Below, piece by piece: positions 1-11,634 of a DNA stretch of 64,000 nucleotides. Each line of letters starts with the position of its first letter. The stretch's first letter is position 1. Both the position numbers and the translations under genes were made by a program. The notes beneath the pieces are model-generated. The model ran no database searches. It had not been told where the DNA came from and worked only from the letters and a program-made list of their open reading frames with translations. The DNA is from Delphinapterus leucas (Eukaryota; Chordata; Mammalia; Artiodactyla; Monodontidae): assembly GCF_002288925.2 (NCBI RefSeq), contig NW_022098036.1:37064265-37128264 (forward strand), given 5' to 3'.

Positions 1-704
1 AAAAATACTTAACATAAACATGACATACATTGTTTTCATTCCATTTTCAAAATAACAGACAAGAGGCCTTACGTTAATGATAAGGAAACAAACTTAGAAA
101 AGTGAAGTGACTTGCTAAAATCAGAAACTGGGCAAGCCAGGGTCATTAGTTTGTCTCATTCAATATATAAAAGGAAATATTTTTGACATGCTACCCCATT
201 TGTTTTATGCTAGGTGATTTCCTCTCTCTGCATGATTTCTATCACTGGGGTTGGGCATAGCAATTTCATGTCTAGTCACGTTTCCTAGAAAATAAAAACG
301 CGAGCATAGATGTAAACAAAAGGATAAGTGCCATTATTGACTGTTTCAAGACATGTCCAGAAATACGGAATTACTGAATAAACCATAATTATCAAGATGT
401 TAGATACGAAATACAGGTCATAAAAAATAATTCTAAAGTATCTTATCAAATGGAATGAAGTTTTGCTCATGTATTAAAAATATTACAAAACCATGTTGAA
501 TTTTCCCCTTTTGAAAAAGCTATATGTTTAAATGTGTAAACATTTAGAAGAAGAAAAACTTATCTCTTGCTCATGAAATCACAGGTGATTTTTTCAGTTC
601 TATTCCTTATGGACTCATCTGTACTTTTTTTCCTGCTGTAATGAAATAGATAGTTCCTTTCCTTAAAACAAATCAAAACAAACAAACAAAAAAACCCCTG
701 GCTA

Positions 705-1012
705 TCAAATATCACCTGTAAGCGATAATCGTAGTGGAGCCTGGGCTAGAATCTAAATGTGTGACCTCAGACAAATTACTTAATTTCTCTGGGCCTCAGT
801 TTCTTGCTCTGTAAAACAGAGATAGTAAATGCACACACACGCCATAGAGGTGTGAAAATTAAATGAATAAACTACAGGGAATCCCCTGGCATTCCAGTGG
901 TTAGAGCTCCATGCTTCCACTGCAGGGGACAAGGGTTCAATCCCTGGTCGGGGAACTAAGATCCCATAAGCCACAGGGCACGGCTAAATAAATAAATAAA
1001 TAAATACTTTAA
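705..1012 (+). repeat. MIR interrupted by a tRNA-derived SINE
   Basis: Bases 720-860 match MIR core and flank ('gacctcagacaaattacttaatttctctgggcctcagtttc'-like order, tRNA-core side first). A 130-base tRNA(Glu)-type SINE with head 'gggaatcccctggc', B-box 'gggttcaatccctgg' and a (TAAA)n tail is inserted at about 879. Its imperfect target duplication starts 'aaaattaaatgaa' at both ends (857 and about 1013). Confidence 0.7.
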
Positions 1013-2157
1013 AAAAATTAAATGAAAAAACAACACACTTATTTTGTAGCATACCGAAAGTTTACTATACAAATAGCAAGCATTCAGTAAAAGCTGAATA
1101 CATTACTAATTATTTCACCTTGGGGATAAAAAGGATAAGGGCTAGAGTGTTTCTTCAGACTTGCACCACATTCATTTTCCTGCTGGAATTTCACCATTAA
1201 AAAAACAAAAGAGCTACAGGTATAATCACCTGGTTGTCAATAACAAAAAAATGACGATTCCATATGTTTCAATCTAACTTACAAACAAAGTATTTGACAT
1301 AGCTTTCTCCTGAGAATAGCCTTTCTTTCTCTGTCATAACCACAGAGCATCTTGCATATTGTGTATCACCTTCATCATCCACTATTATTACAATGTAAAA
1401 CCTGGGTTTTTAATGATATAACAGCTCAGCACAATACAAATTAGTCAATTGATATAAATGTAAATTATAAAAGTCACACTGTAGCACAAATGCCTCCATT
1501 CTCTCATCTTTTGCAAAGGTCATGCATTTTTGTAGGAAAAAATAATAAATGCTAATTCTAGTTTGTTAAATAAAGACTTAAAGAGATATCATTCATGTAT
1601 AACTACTGGCACAAGGACACACACTTAGGATTATTAAAATTAAGTAGGGTTCATTTTTTAAACATTTATTAAAAAAGGATTTATTCACATGTCCTCCTAG
1701 TTTTAGGAGCTGGGGGTCCCTCCTCTCTTAGAGATTATGGTCTAATGGCTGTGGTGTTTAAAAAACAAAACAAAACAAAGCATTGGCTGTAACCCAATGA
1801 CCAACTACTTCAAAGAAGAAAATGTTCTTGCTAACAGATAAAAATTTATTTCAAAACTAGAAAACACAAAAGGTAACATATTAACATACTAAAAAACCTT
1901 AAGGAATTTCTGCTAGATATAGGCATACTAAAATTATCTAAAGAAAGGCTTTAAGGTCTAATTTATAATTCCTCTTTGCTAGATCAAGAATAAACAAGTC
2001 ACACTTGAATCATTAAATTCAGATGCCAATGATACCAACCTTTAGCATTATTTGACACGGATAAGGTTATTAAAAGCCTAGAATTTCAAAAGCAACATAA
2101 AAAGTCCTTTAGGAAATAATATGTCTCCTAGTGTGATGCATTAAGAAAGACACAACA

Positions 2158-2348
2158 GGGCTTCCCTGGTGGCGCAGTGGTTGAGAGTCCGCCTGCCGAT
2201 GCAGGGGACACGGTTTCGTGCCCCAGTCCGGAAGGATCCCACGTGCCGCGGAGCGGCTGGGCCCGTGGGCCGTGGCCGCTGAGCCTGCGCTCCGCAGCGG
2301 GAGAGGCTGCAGCAGTGAGAGGCCCGCGTAACGCAAAAAAAAAAAAAA
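2158..2348 (+). mobile_element. CHR-type SINE, short GC-rich cetacean subtype
   Basis: Head 'gggcttccctggtggcgcag', A-box and B-box of a tRNA promoter, body ending 'gaggcccgcgtaacgc' and an A-tail. The target duplication 'aaagacacaac' is on both sides. It lacks about 15 bases of the 'cgtccggagcctgtg' segment, lost between two short 'gcctg/gctccgc' repeats. Confidence 0.9.
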
Positions 2349-2589
2349 GAAAGACACAACTGCCCTGTGTAGAATTCCAGCCAAAAATGTTTACCTTGAA
2401 TCTGACCAGGAATCAGACAAACTTCAGGAACATTCTGCAAAAAAGTGACTTAAAATTTTCAAAGAATGTGTCAGGAAAACATACATAAGGCTAGGGAACT
2501 ATTCTAGATTAAAGAAAACTAAAGAAACATAACAAGAAATGCAATGCACGCTCCTTGACTGGATCCTAAAGTGAAAGAACAAAAAAATT

Positions 2590-2945
2590 GTAAGAGGGCA
2601 TTATTGGGACAATGAAGGAAATTTGATTATAAGTAAAATATTAAATAACAGTATTTTATCAATGTTACATTTCCTGAAGGTGGTATTTATACTGTGGTTA
2701 TGTGGAGGAAATGTCCTTGTTCTTAAGAGACACATGCCAAAAAGATTTAAGAGCAAAGTGCCATGATGTCTGTAACTTTCAAATGGTTTGGGGAAAAAAA
2801 AAAAAGTTGGGGAGAAATGTGGCAACCCAGCCCCCCATCCAAACTGGTATATCTAGATGAAAGATATATGGATGCTCAATCATACTATTCTTGCAACATT
2901 TCTGAACGTTCAAAAGTTTTCAAAATGTGAAGAAATAAAGAAAAT
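2590..2945 (+). repeat. Old L1 3' UTR-like fragment
   Basis: The order 'aaatgtccttgttcttaagagacacatgc ... catgatgtctgtaac ... ctcaatcatactattcttgc ... caaaagttttcaaaatg' recalls the 3' end of ancient mammalian L1s. Family not named; moderate to low certainty. Confidence 0.4.
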
Positions 2946-4069
2946 ATGGGATGGTTACTTCAGATTTGTGGTCACACATTTAACACGAAATGCATGGTTT
3001 TTGTTTTTCTACAGCTATAATCTACTTTCTGGTCCAACCACAGAGTAGACAGGGAGTTAGTTTAACCAAAGTTGAGGTCTGCCAAGAGAATAACATGGTC
3101 AGGGTTGAGGAGGTATGCAAAGGAGTGAATATAAAAATGGACTGAGATATATATAAGTAGGACAAGGAAGTACAGAAGACATTAGTTAATGACATTTAGT
3201 GAAAAAGTGTCAGAATAATGAAACTTAGTAGGAGTTCTTCAAAAAAGCAAATGGGAATGCTTTTAAATAAAATAAATAAATCAAATAAAAAGGAAGTTAT
3301 ATATTTAAATAAAAAGAAAGTTATACTGACCTTTATTTTAGCAATAAAACAAAGATTTGTTTTACCCATTTAACCTCATTTATTTCATCCATCATTGGTG
3401 TGTTGGAACAACATAATTTTTAGACCAATATTTAAAGAAACTTACCGAGACATTCATCCTTCTAACAGAGTCTTAGCAGAAAAATAACCTCTAGGCTATA
3501 CAGATAGTTTATTTCTTTATAATCCATTTGTAATAGTGGGGGCATTCCAGATTAACTACATCTACATGCAAATATAAATTTTAGGATACATAGGTGAAGA
3601 AATTCTTCCCCTATCTGGAACTTGGTCATCTGATCACCTAACCTGTCATAACTGAAAAAATGGAAACAAAAAGGATTATAAATAGCCAAAAAGATGTACA
3701 AAGCCCTTGCACTAAAATATATTATTTCCTTTATAGGAGGAATACCTCCTGTTTTTCCAGATTCTATTTAACCTAACCAAAAACACAACTTAAACTAACT
3801 CTGCCATATGTTTTCCTCACTCACAGCAGATTAGAAGTTGCAAACTGGAAAAGTAAAATAAGATTATAAGCAGCAGGAGGTACACTGACAACAAAGCAGG
3901 AAACTGAAAAACTATAAAATCTAGAAAAAATTTTAGAAAGTCTCTAACATAGGAATGCTTCAAAAGATTCTGAAGATAGCACGTTTTTAATACCAGAGAA
4001 AACTTTCATTAAAATATCATTCTAAAGGATAAAAGGATAAAGGAAGAAACACTTCCTAGCTCACTGTAT

Positions 4070-5640
4070 GAGGTATTACCCCGATACTAAAGCCAGACAG
4101 ACACCAAAAAAAAAAAACTATGGACCAATATCCTTTATGAATACAGATGCAAAAAACTTTAACAAAACACTAGTAAACTGAACGCAACAGCATTAAAAAG
4201 ATTATATACCATGAGCAAGTGGGACTTATCACAGGAATGCAAAAGTGGTTCAACATAAGAGAAAAACAATCAATGCAACTCACCACATCAATAGAATGAA
4301 AGAAAAAAACCCACATGATAACTCCATTGAGAAAGAAAAACCATTTCACAAAATCCTTTTCATGATAAAAAATATTCAACTAGGAATAAAAGGTTTTATG
4401 GGTTGACTCTGTCTCCCCAAAAGACATGTTGATGTCACAACCCCCCAATACCTCAGAAGGGGAACTTATTTGGAAACAGGGTCATCACAGATGTAATTAG
4501 CTAAGATAAGATGACGTCATACTGGAGTAGAGTGAGTCCTTAATACAATGACTAGTGTCTTTCTTAGAAGACAGAGACACAGGGAGAATGGAGTTAACAC
4601 TGCTGCAAGCCAAGAACACCAAGGATTGACAGCCACCACCAGAAGCCAGAAAGAGGCAAGGAAAGATTCTACCCAGAGTCTCAGATGAAGTGTGACCCAG
4701 CTGACATCTTGATTTCAGATTTCCAGCCTTTAGACTGTTGGCAAATAAATTTCTGTTGTTTTAAACTACTCAGTCTGTGGGACTTCATTATGGCAACTCC
4801 AGGAAACTAATACAGAAGGGAACTTCCGCGATGCGATAAAGAGCATTTATGAAAAACTCAGAGCTAACATAATGGTGAAAGAATGAAAGTTTTTCTCTAA
4901 AGTAAGGAATACCAGCAATGCCTACTTTCACCACAGCTTTTCAACATTACACTGGAAGTTCAAGCCAGAGCAAGACAAAGAGATAAAATGCAACCAAATT
5001 TCAAAGGAAGAAGTAAAGCTATCCCTATTCACAAATGGATATGACCTTATATACAGACAAAATCCCAAATACACCCACACACCAAAAAACTAATAAGCTA
5101 ATAAAAAAAACTTTAGCAAAGTTGCAGGATAAAAGATAATCACACGAAAATCAGTTCTATATAGTAGAAACAAACATTCCGAACATGAAATTAAGAAAAT
5201 AATTCCGTTTATAACAGCATCCAAAAGAATAAAATACCTAGGAATAAACTTAGCCAAGGAAATGCAAGACTTGTACAATGAAAACTATAAAACAGTGTTG
5301 AGAGAAATTAAAGAAGACCTAAATAAATGGAAAGACATCTAGTGTTCATGGATTGGAAGACTTAATACTGTTAAGATGGAAAATATTACCAAAGTCATCC
5401 ACAGATCAAAATGCAATCCCTATCAAAAAGGAATAATAGGATGGCTAGAATTAAAACACACACACAGGACAGCTACATGTAAAAGAAAGAAATTAGAACA
5501 CTCCCTAACACCATACACAAAAATAAGTTCAAAATGGATTAAAGACCTAAGTGTAAGACTGGACACTATAAAACTCTTAGAGGAAAACATAGGAAGAAAA
5601 CTCTGACATAAATCACAGCAAGATCCTTTTTAACCCACCT
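4070..5640 (+). mobile_element. L1 ORF2 fragment, split by an LTR
   Basis: Reverse-transcriptase-domain remnants of L1 ORF2 in plus orientation, with recognisable strings such as 'ccatgagcaagtgggacttatc', 'cacatgataa' and 'ataaaatacctaggaataaac'. It is broken by frameshifts and stops, interrupted by the MLT1 LTR at 4394-4814, and skips internal sequence near 5430. It runs into the 3' end piece that follows. Confidence 0.85.
4394..4814 (+). mobile_element. Solo MLT1 LTR (ERVL-MaLR) inside L1
   Basis: Matches MLT1 LTR order: 'tgtctccccaaaagacatgttgatgtc', 'cttatttggaaacaggg', 'gatgtaattagctaagat', through 'aaataaatttctgttgttttaa' to 'ggaaactaataca'. It is flanked by a 5-base near-duplicate 'aaagg/gaagg', and the L1 text reads through cleanly when it is removed. 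There is no internal retroviral sequence; it is a solo LTR left by recombination. Confidence 0.85.
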
Positions 5641-6680
5641 CCTAGAGTAAGGGAAATGAAAACAAAAATAAACAGGACCTAGTGAAACTTAAAAAGTTTT
5701 TGTACAGCAAAGGAAACTATAAACAAAACAAAAAGACAACCCTCAGAATGGGTGGGAGAAAATATTTGCAAATGAATCAATGGACAAAGGATTAATCTCC
5801 AAAATATATAAACAGCTCATGCAGCTCAATATTAAAAACACAAACAACCCAATCCAAAAATGGGCAGAAGACCTAAATAGACATTTCTCCAAAGAAGACA
5901 TATAGATGGCCAACAGGCACATGAAAAGCTGCTCAACATCACTAATTATTAGAGAAATGCAAATCAAAACTACAATGAGGTATCACCTCATACCGGTCAG
6001 AATGGCCATCATCAAAAAATCTAGAAACAATAAATGCTGGAGACAGTGTGGAGAAAAGGGAACCCTCCTACACTGTTGGTGGGAATGTAAATTGATACAG
6101 CCACTATGGAGAACAGTATGGGGAGGTTCCTTAAAAAATTAAAAATAGAATTACCATATGAGCCCAGCAATCCCACTACTGGGCATATACCCAGATAAAA
6201 CCATAATTCAAAAAGACACATGCACCCCAATGTTCACTGCAGCACTATTTACAATAGCCAGGTCATGGAACCAACCTAAATGCCCATCGACAGATGAATG
6301 GATAAAGAAGATGTGGTACATATATACAATGGAATATTACTCAGCCATAAAAAGGAATGAAACTGGGTCATTTGTAGAGATGTGGATGGACCTAGAGACT
6401 GTCATACAGAGTGAAGTGAGTCAGAAACAGAAAAACAAATATCGTATATTAACACATATATGTGGAATCTAGAAAAATGGTACAGATGAACAAGTTTGCA
6501 AGGCAGAAATAGAGACACAGATGTAGAGAACAAATGTATAGACACCAAGGGGGGAAAGTGGGGGAGTGGTGGTGGTGGGATGAATTGGGAGATTGGGATT
6601 GACATATATACACTAATATGTATAAAATAGATAACTAATAAGAACCTGCTGTATAAAAAAATTAAAATAAATAAAACACA
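5640..6680 (+). mobile_element. L1 3' end (ORF2 C-terminus and 3' UTR), younger lineage
   Basis: Plus-strand end of an artiodactyl/cetacean L1: the ORF2 C-terminal region around 'cccactactgggcatatacccag' and 'tggaatattactcagccataaaaaggaatga', then the 3' UTR and an A-rich tail near 6655. The coding frame has stops and is not functional. The same family ends at 24915-25600 and 61830-62745. Confidence 0.88.
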
Positions 6681-6689
6681 CACACAGAA

Positions 6690-7545
6690 TATAACATGTG
6701 TTGAGGAGGATGTGGACAAACTTGAACCCTTATACATTACTGATGGAAATGTAAAATGCAGAAAACAGTTTGACATTTCCTCAAAAAGTTAAATATAGAA
6801 TTACCATACAACCCACCATTTCACGCCTAAGTATGTACCCAAAAGAACTGAAAACAGGTATTCAAACAAATATTTGTACATGAATGTTCACTGCTGCACT
6901 GTTCACAACAGCGAAAGGGTGGAAACAAACCAAATGCCCACCAAGTGAACAAATAAACAAAATGCAGTATATATCCATACAATGACACATGCTACAACAG
7001 ATGAATCTCAAAAACATTATGCGAAATGGCAGAAGCCAGACAAAAGGCCACACATTGTGTGATTCCATTTATATGAACTATCCAGAATAAGTAAATCCAT
7101 AAATACAGAAAGTAGGTTTATGGTGGCAGAGGATGGAGCAAGGGGGGAAAAGGGAAGGGAATAACCACTTAATTGGTATAGTTTTCTTTGGGGTGATGAA
7201 AATCTTTGGAACTAGATGAAGCGGTGGTTGTACAACATGGTAAATGTACTACATGTCACTGAACTGTACACCTTAAAATGGTTAATTTTAGGGCTTCCCT
7301 GGTGGCGCAGTGGTTGAGAGTCCGCCTGCCGATGCGGGGGACGCGGGTTCGTGCCCCGGTCCGGGAGGATCCCGCGTGTCGCGGAGTGGCTGGGCCCGTG
7401 GGCCACGGCTGCTGGGCCTGCGCATCCGGAGCCTGTGCTCCGCGGCTGGAGAGGCCGCAGCAGTGAGAGGCCCGCGTACCAAAGAAAAAAAAAAAAAAAG
7501 GTTAATTTTATAATATATGAACTTCACCTGAATAAAAATGTAAAA
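6690..7545 (+). mobile_element. Older L1M 3' end, split by a SINE
   Basis: A second L1 end in tandem: 'gaaccctttatacattactg'-like start, 'catgaatgttcactgctgcac', 'catgtcactgaactgtacaccttaaaatgg', then after the SINE at 7291-7499 'ttataatatatgaacttcacctgaataaa'. More diverged than its left neighbour. Confidence 0.85.
7291..7499 (+). mobile_element. CHR-type SINE, young, with perfect target duplication
   Basis: Full-length short GC-rich subtype with a B-box 'gggttcgtgcc' and A-tail. The 11-base duplication 'ggttaatttta' at 7280-7290 and 7500-7510 is exact, which points to a recent insertion into the L1M end. Confidence 0.95.
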
Positions 7546-7781
7546 AAAAAAAGTATTCTAAGTCATCTAACCCCTGTAACTTCAAAGCTGATAACCATGC
7601 TTCCTTCTTATTAAAAATTTTCTTCTTAGTGTTTTAGGGCTCCATTCTTTTGTACAGCCTATTTGCAATGTGATCTTTTCTTCTCAGTCTCTATGCTCAC
7701 CCTGAATTTCATCAGCACATAGTTTACATTAATATCTATACAATGACAATTACCAAAATCTCATCTTAAGACCAAATAACT

Positions 7782-7991
7782 GGGCTTCCCTGGTGGTGCA
7801 GTGGTTGAGAGTCTGCCTGCCAATGCAGGGGACACGGGTTCGTGCCCTGGTCCGGGAAGATCCCACATGCCGCGGAGCGGCTAGGCCGGTTACCCATGGC
7901 CGCTGAGCTTGTGCGTCCGGAGCCTGTGCTCCACAACGGGAGAGGCCACAACAGTGAGAGGCCCGCGTACCGCAAAAAAAAAAAAAAAAAA
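7782..7991 (+). mobile_element. CHR-type SINE, young
   Basis: Full-length short subtype only 283 bases from the previous one and in the same orientation. Exact 13-base target duplication 'agaccaaataact' at 7769-7781 and 7992-8004. Confidence 0.95.
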
Positions 7992-8049
7992 AGACCAAAT
8001 AACTTTCCAAAGATCCACAGCCATACATTCAATTGAATCTTGAACTTTT

Positions 8050-8578
8050 AAAGAACCAGGCCACACAGCAGGAGGTGAGCAGTGGGCGAGTGAGGGAAGC
8101 TTCATCTGTATTTACAGCTGTTCCCCACTGCAGTGCTGGAGAGCGGCTGCAAATACAGATTTTCACTGGCAGAGAGGTTTGACTGCACAGAGACCATAAT
8201 AAATCAACTGCTTGCAGAAACATATCAAAACCCTATCAGTGAGTGGCAAGTGACCATTAAGCTGCATCTTACATAGTAGACTGGACCATAAGCAACACAC
8301 TTCGGCTGTCACTGTCTCCCAATACCCCCAGGTGGGACCATCTAGTTACAGGAAAACAAGCTCAGGGCTCCCACCGATTCTGCATTATGGTGAGTTGTAT
8401 GATTATTTCATTATATATTACAATGTAATATTAACAGAAATAAAGTGCACAATAAATGTAATGTGCTTGAATCATCCTGAAACCACCCCCCTCGACACCG
8501 TGCCCCTACCAGTCTGTGGAAAAATTGTCTTCTACAAAACCGATCCCTGGGGCCAAAAAAGTTGGGGACCACTGCCCT
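8050..8578 (+). mobile_element. hAT-like DNA transposon remnant
   Basis: Starts 'ggccacacagcaggaggtgagcagtgggcgagtg' and ends 'aaaaattgtcttctacaaaaccgatccctgg ... ggggaccactgcc', a familiar old mammalian DNA-transposon sequence whose family name I cannot give with confidence. The central part is degraded. Confidence 0.6.
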
Positions 8579-10230
8579 ACAGGCACCTTAAGATTTAAGA
8601 TGTACATAATATGAATCTATTATCAAACTGTCAAATCTGCTTTTCATACCATAATTCCTGTTTTCATTAATGGTGTACCACCTATGGTCACCCTAATATA
8701 GAATCTGAGAGGCATTTTTGAGACCTCTTTCAACTCCTTATCTATCCTAAATAGTTTCTTAGAGAGGACTATTACTCTTTCTTTTCAATCTCTCTCCACC
8801 ACACTTTCTGTCTACTTAAAACTTATACTAATATTTCAAGGGTCATTTCCTAAATGGAACTTATCACAACTTCAACTAAAAACTGTAAAATTTAAATGAA
8901 ACAACAGTTTTCAGACACTGAACTATAGGCAGCTCAAAACTGATCTGTAAGGAAAAAGAAGCAAATAAATTAAAATGTCTGAATGCCCCGATTTAGTGCC
9001 TGGAAACAGATATTAGATAGCAGTGCAGAGAGGTGGAATCATATTGGCCTACCAGAGTTGAGAATATGGAGACAGGAGTTCAGAAAGGATGAGATGTCTA
9101 GAATTTGTGAGGTAGAGTACCAAAAAAAGAGGGAGAGATATATAGAGAAAGCCTCAGAGATATGCAGAAAAGACACTGGAGTCTTTGGTTGGATACTGCA
9201 AGTGTGTGAGAGGAAACTTTCTGAGGACAGGGGCTGAGACTAGTCCAAGTTCTATTCTCAAAAGACTTTTTTTTTAATTGAAGCATAGCTGATTTTAAGA
9301 CCTTCTAATATGCAGGGCAGTAAGTGAAGTCTTCATACCTTAAAGTAGGTCTAAATAAATACTAGAATAAAAGCTGTCATGGATCTGCCAAAATAAACTT
9401 ACAAGCAAGCCTAGAAAGGACCAGACTGATACACAAAAGGCTTAACACGTGACAAAACAAATCCAACACTCTTTAAAGGAACACTAGAAAATTCACCACG
9501 CAAAATGAAAAATTCAAAATGTCTGATGTCAAATCAAAACCGCCAGTCAAAGAAGCAGAAAAACACAACCCATAATCAGGGGAAAAGCCAACAGAAACAT
9601 AAACAGACCGAGAAATAAAATATGACAGAATCCATAAAACAAGGGCCTTAAAACAGCTATTATAAATTTTATAAGTATATTTAAAGATGTAAAAGAAAAT
9701 ATCAACATGATATTGATAAATGATAAAAAAGAGACTTAAAATGGAACTTCTAGATTTGACCATACAGGGGAAAAAAAAAAAAAATCAGTGAACTAGAAGA
9801 TATAGCAATAGATACACAGCCTAGGTGAAATGAAACACAGAAAGAAAAAAAGGTTTAAAAAAAATGAACAGTCTCAGTAAGCTGCAGAACAATTCTAAGA
9901 TGTCTAATACCATGTAACTGGAGTCCATAACTGGGAAATAGAACAGGAAAAAATATTTCAATAATGGCTGCAAATTTGAAAATTATAAACCATGACATCT
10001 AAGAAGCTCCAGAAACCTCAAGCAGAAGTGTTTTTTTTTAAAGCACACACTAAAATAACATTTTTAATAATATTGCTAAAAACTAGAGAGAACAATGTTA
10101 AAAGCAGCCGGGAATCGAGGGAGAAAGGGGAACACATCATATACAGAGGAATACTGCTAAGAATAGCAGCAGATTTCCTTTTAAATATCATGCAGAAGAC
10201 AAGAAGCAGTCTTTAAAAAGCTGAAAAGAA

Positions 10231-10568
10231 GAGCTTCCCTGGTGGCCCAGTGGTTACCCGCCTGCCAATGCAGGGGATACAGGTTCGCACCCTGGTCCAG
10301 GAAGATCCCACATGCCGCAGAGCAATTAAGCCCATGTGCCACAACTACTGAGCCTGCACTCTAGAGCCCGCAAGCCACAACTACTGAGCCCATGTGCCAC
10401 AATTACTGAAGCCCGCGCGTCTAGAGCCCGTGATCCGCAACAAGAGAAGCCACTGCAATGAGAAGCTCGCACACCGCAATGAAGAGTAGCCCCCGCTTGC
10501 CACAACTAGAGAAAGCCCACACATAGCAACTTAGACCTAACGCAGCCAAAAATAAATAAATTTTTTTA
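10231..10568 (+). mobile_element. CHR-type SINE, long subtype
   Basis: About 338 bases with several 'cacaactactgagcc' units in the body and a 'cagccaaaaataaataaa' end, typical of the longer, older CHR form. Target duplication 'aaaaagctgaaaagaa' on both sides (10214 and 10569). Confidence 0.92.
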
Positions 10569-10716
10569 AAAAAAGCTGAAAAGAAAAAAGAAATCCATCA
10601 ACAGCCTAGAACTATCAGAAGAACAAAGTTGAAAGACTACACTTCTCGATTTCAAAACTTACTAGAAAGCTAAAATAATGAAAACAAAGTGGTACTGGCA
10701 AAAAAGGATAGGCATA

Positions 10717-10925
10717 GGGACTTCCCTGGTGATGCAGTGGTTAAGACTCCATGCTCCCAATGCAGGGGGCCCAGGTTCAATTCTTGGTCAGGGAACTAGA
10801 TCCCACATGCATGCTGCAACTAAGAGTTCACATGCCACAACTGAGGAGCCAATGAGACACAACTAAGGAGCCCACCTGCCACAACTAAGACCCAGTGCAA
10901 CCAAATAAATATATTAAAAAAAAAT
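10717..10925 (+). mobile_element. CHR-type SINE
   Basis: Head 'gggacttccctggtgatgcag', shorter body with 'acaactaaggagcc' units and an A-tail. Exact 11-base target duplication 'ggataggcata' (10706-10716 and 10926-10936). Confidence 0.92.
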
Positions 10926-11416
10926 GGATAGGCATATAGATAAATGGAATATACGTGGAAGTGCAGAAGTACTCATATTTAGTCAATTGATTTTCAAAAA
11001 GAATGCCAAGGCAATTCAATAAATGGTGCTTGGACAATGGATACATAGAAGCAAACGAATCAAGCTGGAATCCTTCCTTGTGCCATACACAAAAATTAAC
11101 TCAAAATGGATCATAGACCTCAATGAAAGAGCTAAAACCAAAAAAACTCTTAGAAGAACATATAGGAATAAATCTTTGTGATCTTGGGTTTGGTAAAACC
11201 TTCTTAGATATGATACCATGTGCACAGTAACAAAATTTTTTTAAAAACTGGATTTCATCAAAATTTTCAACTTTTGTGCTTCAAACGATACCAATAAGGA
11301 ATCTGGGGAAAAAAATTTTGCAAGTCATATTGAAAGCAACTTGTATCCAGGATATATAAAGAGCTCTTAAACTCAACAGTAAGACAAACAACTCAATTTA
11401 AAAATGGTAAAGTATC

Positions 11417-11634
11417 CAGGGGCTTCCCTGGTGGTGCAGTGGTTGAGAGTCTGCCTGCCGATGCAGGGGACACGGGTTTGTGCCCCAATCTGGGAAGATC
11501 CCACATGCCGCGGAGTGGCTAGGCCCGTGAGCCATGGCAGCTGAGCCTGCGCGTCCGTCCAGAGCCTGTGCTCCACAACGGGAGAGGCCACAACAGTGAG
11601 AGGCCCGCGTACCGGAAAAAAATAAAATAAAAAA
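11417..11634 (+). mobile_element. CHR-type SINE, short subtype with a 4-base duplication
   Basis: Short GC-rich subtype with 'cgtccgtccagagcc', a doubled 'gtcc' not seen in the sister copies here. Tail is A-rich with TAAA units. Target duplication 'ggtaaagtatc' (11406-11416 and 11635-11645). Confidence 0.93.

Noticed and set aside
7291..8105. Cluster of open frames on both strands around the SINEs
   Set aside because: These are the GC-rich SINE bodies read in different frames; the same peptides recur at every CHR copy in the window.
8983..9237. 84-codon plus-strand frame with charged residues
   Set aside because: Next to an old L1/HAL1-like element and without a recognisable domain; probably decayed repeat or chance.
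10231..10568. tRNA-like promoter boxes that could suggest tRNA genes
   Set aside because: The A- and B-boxes belong to tRNA-derived SINEs; no copy has an intact cloverleaf with acceptor stem.
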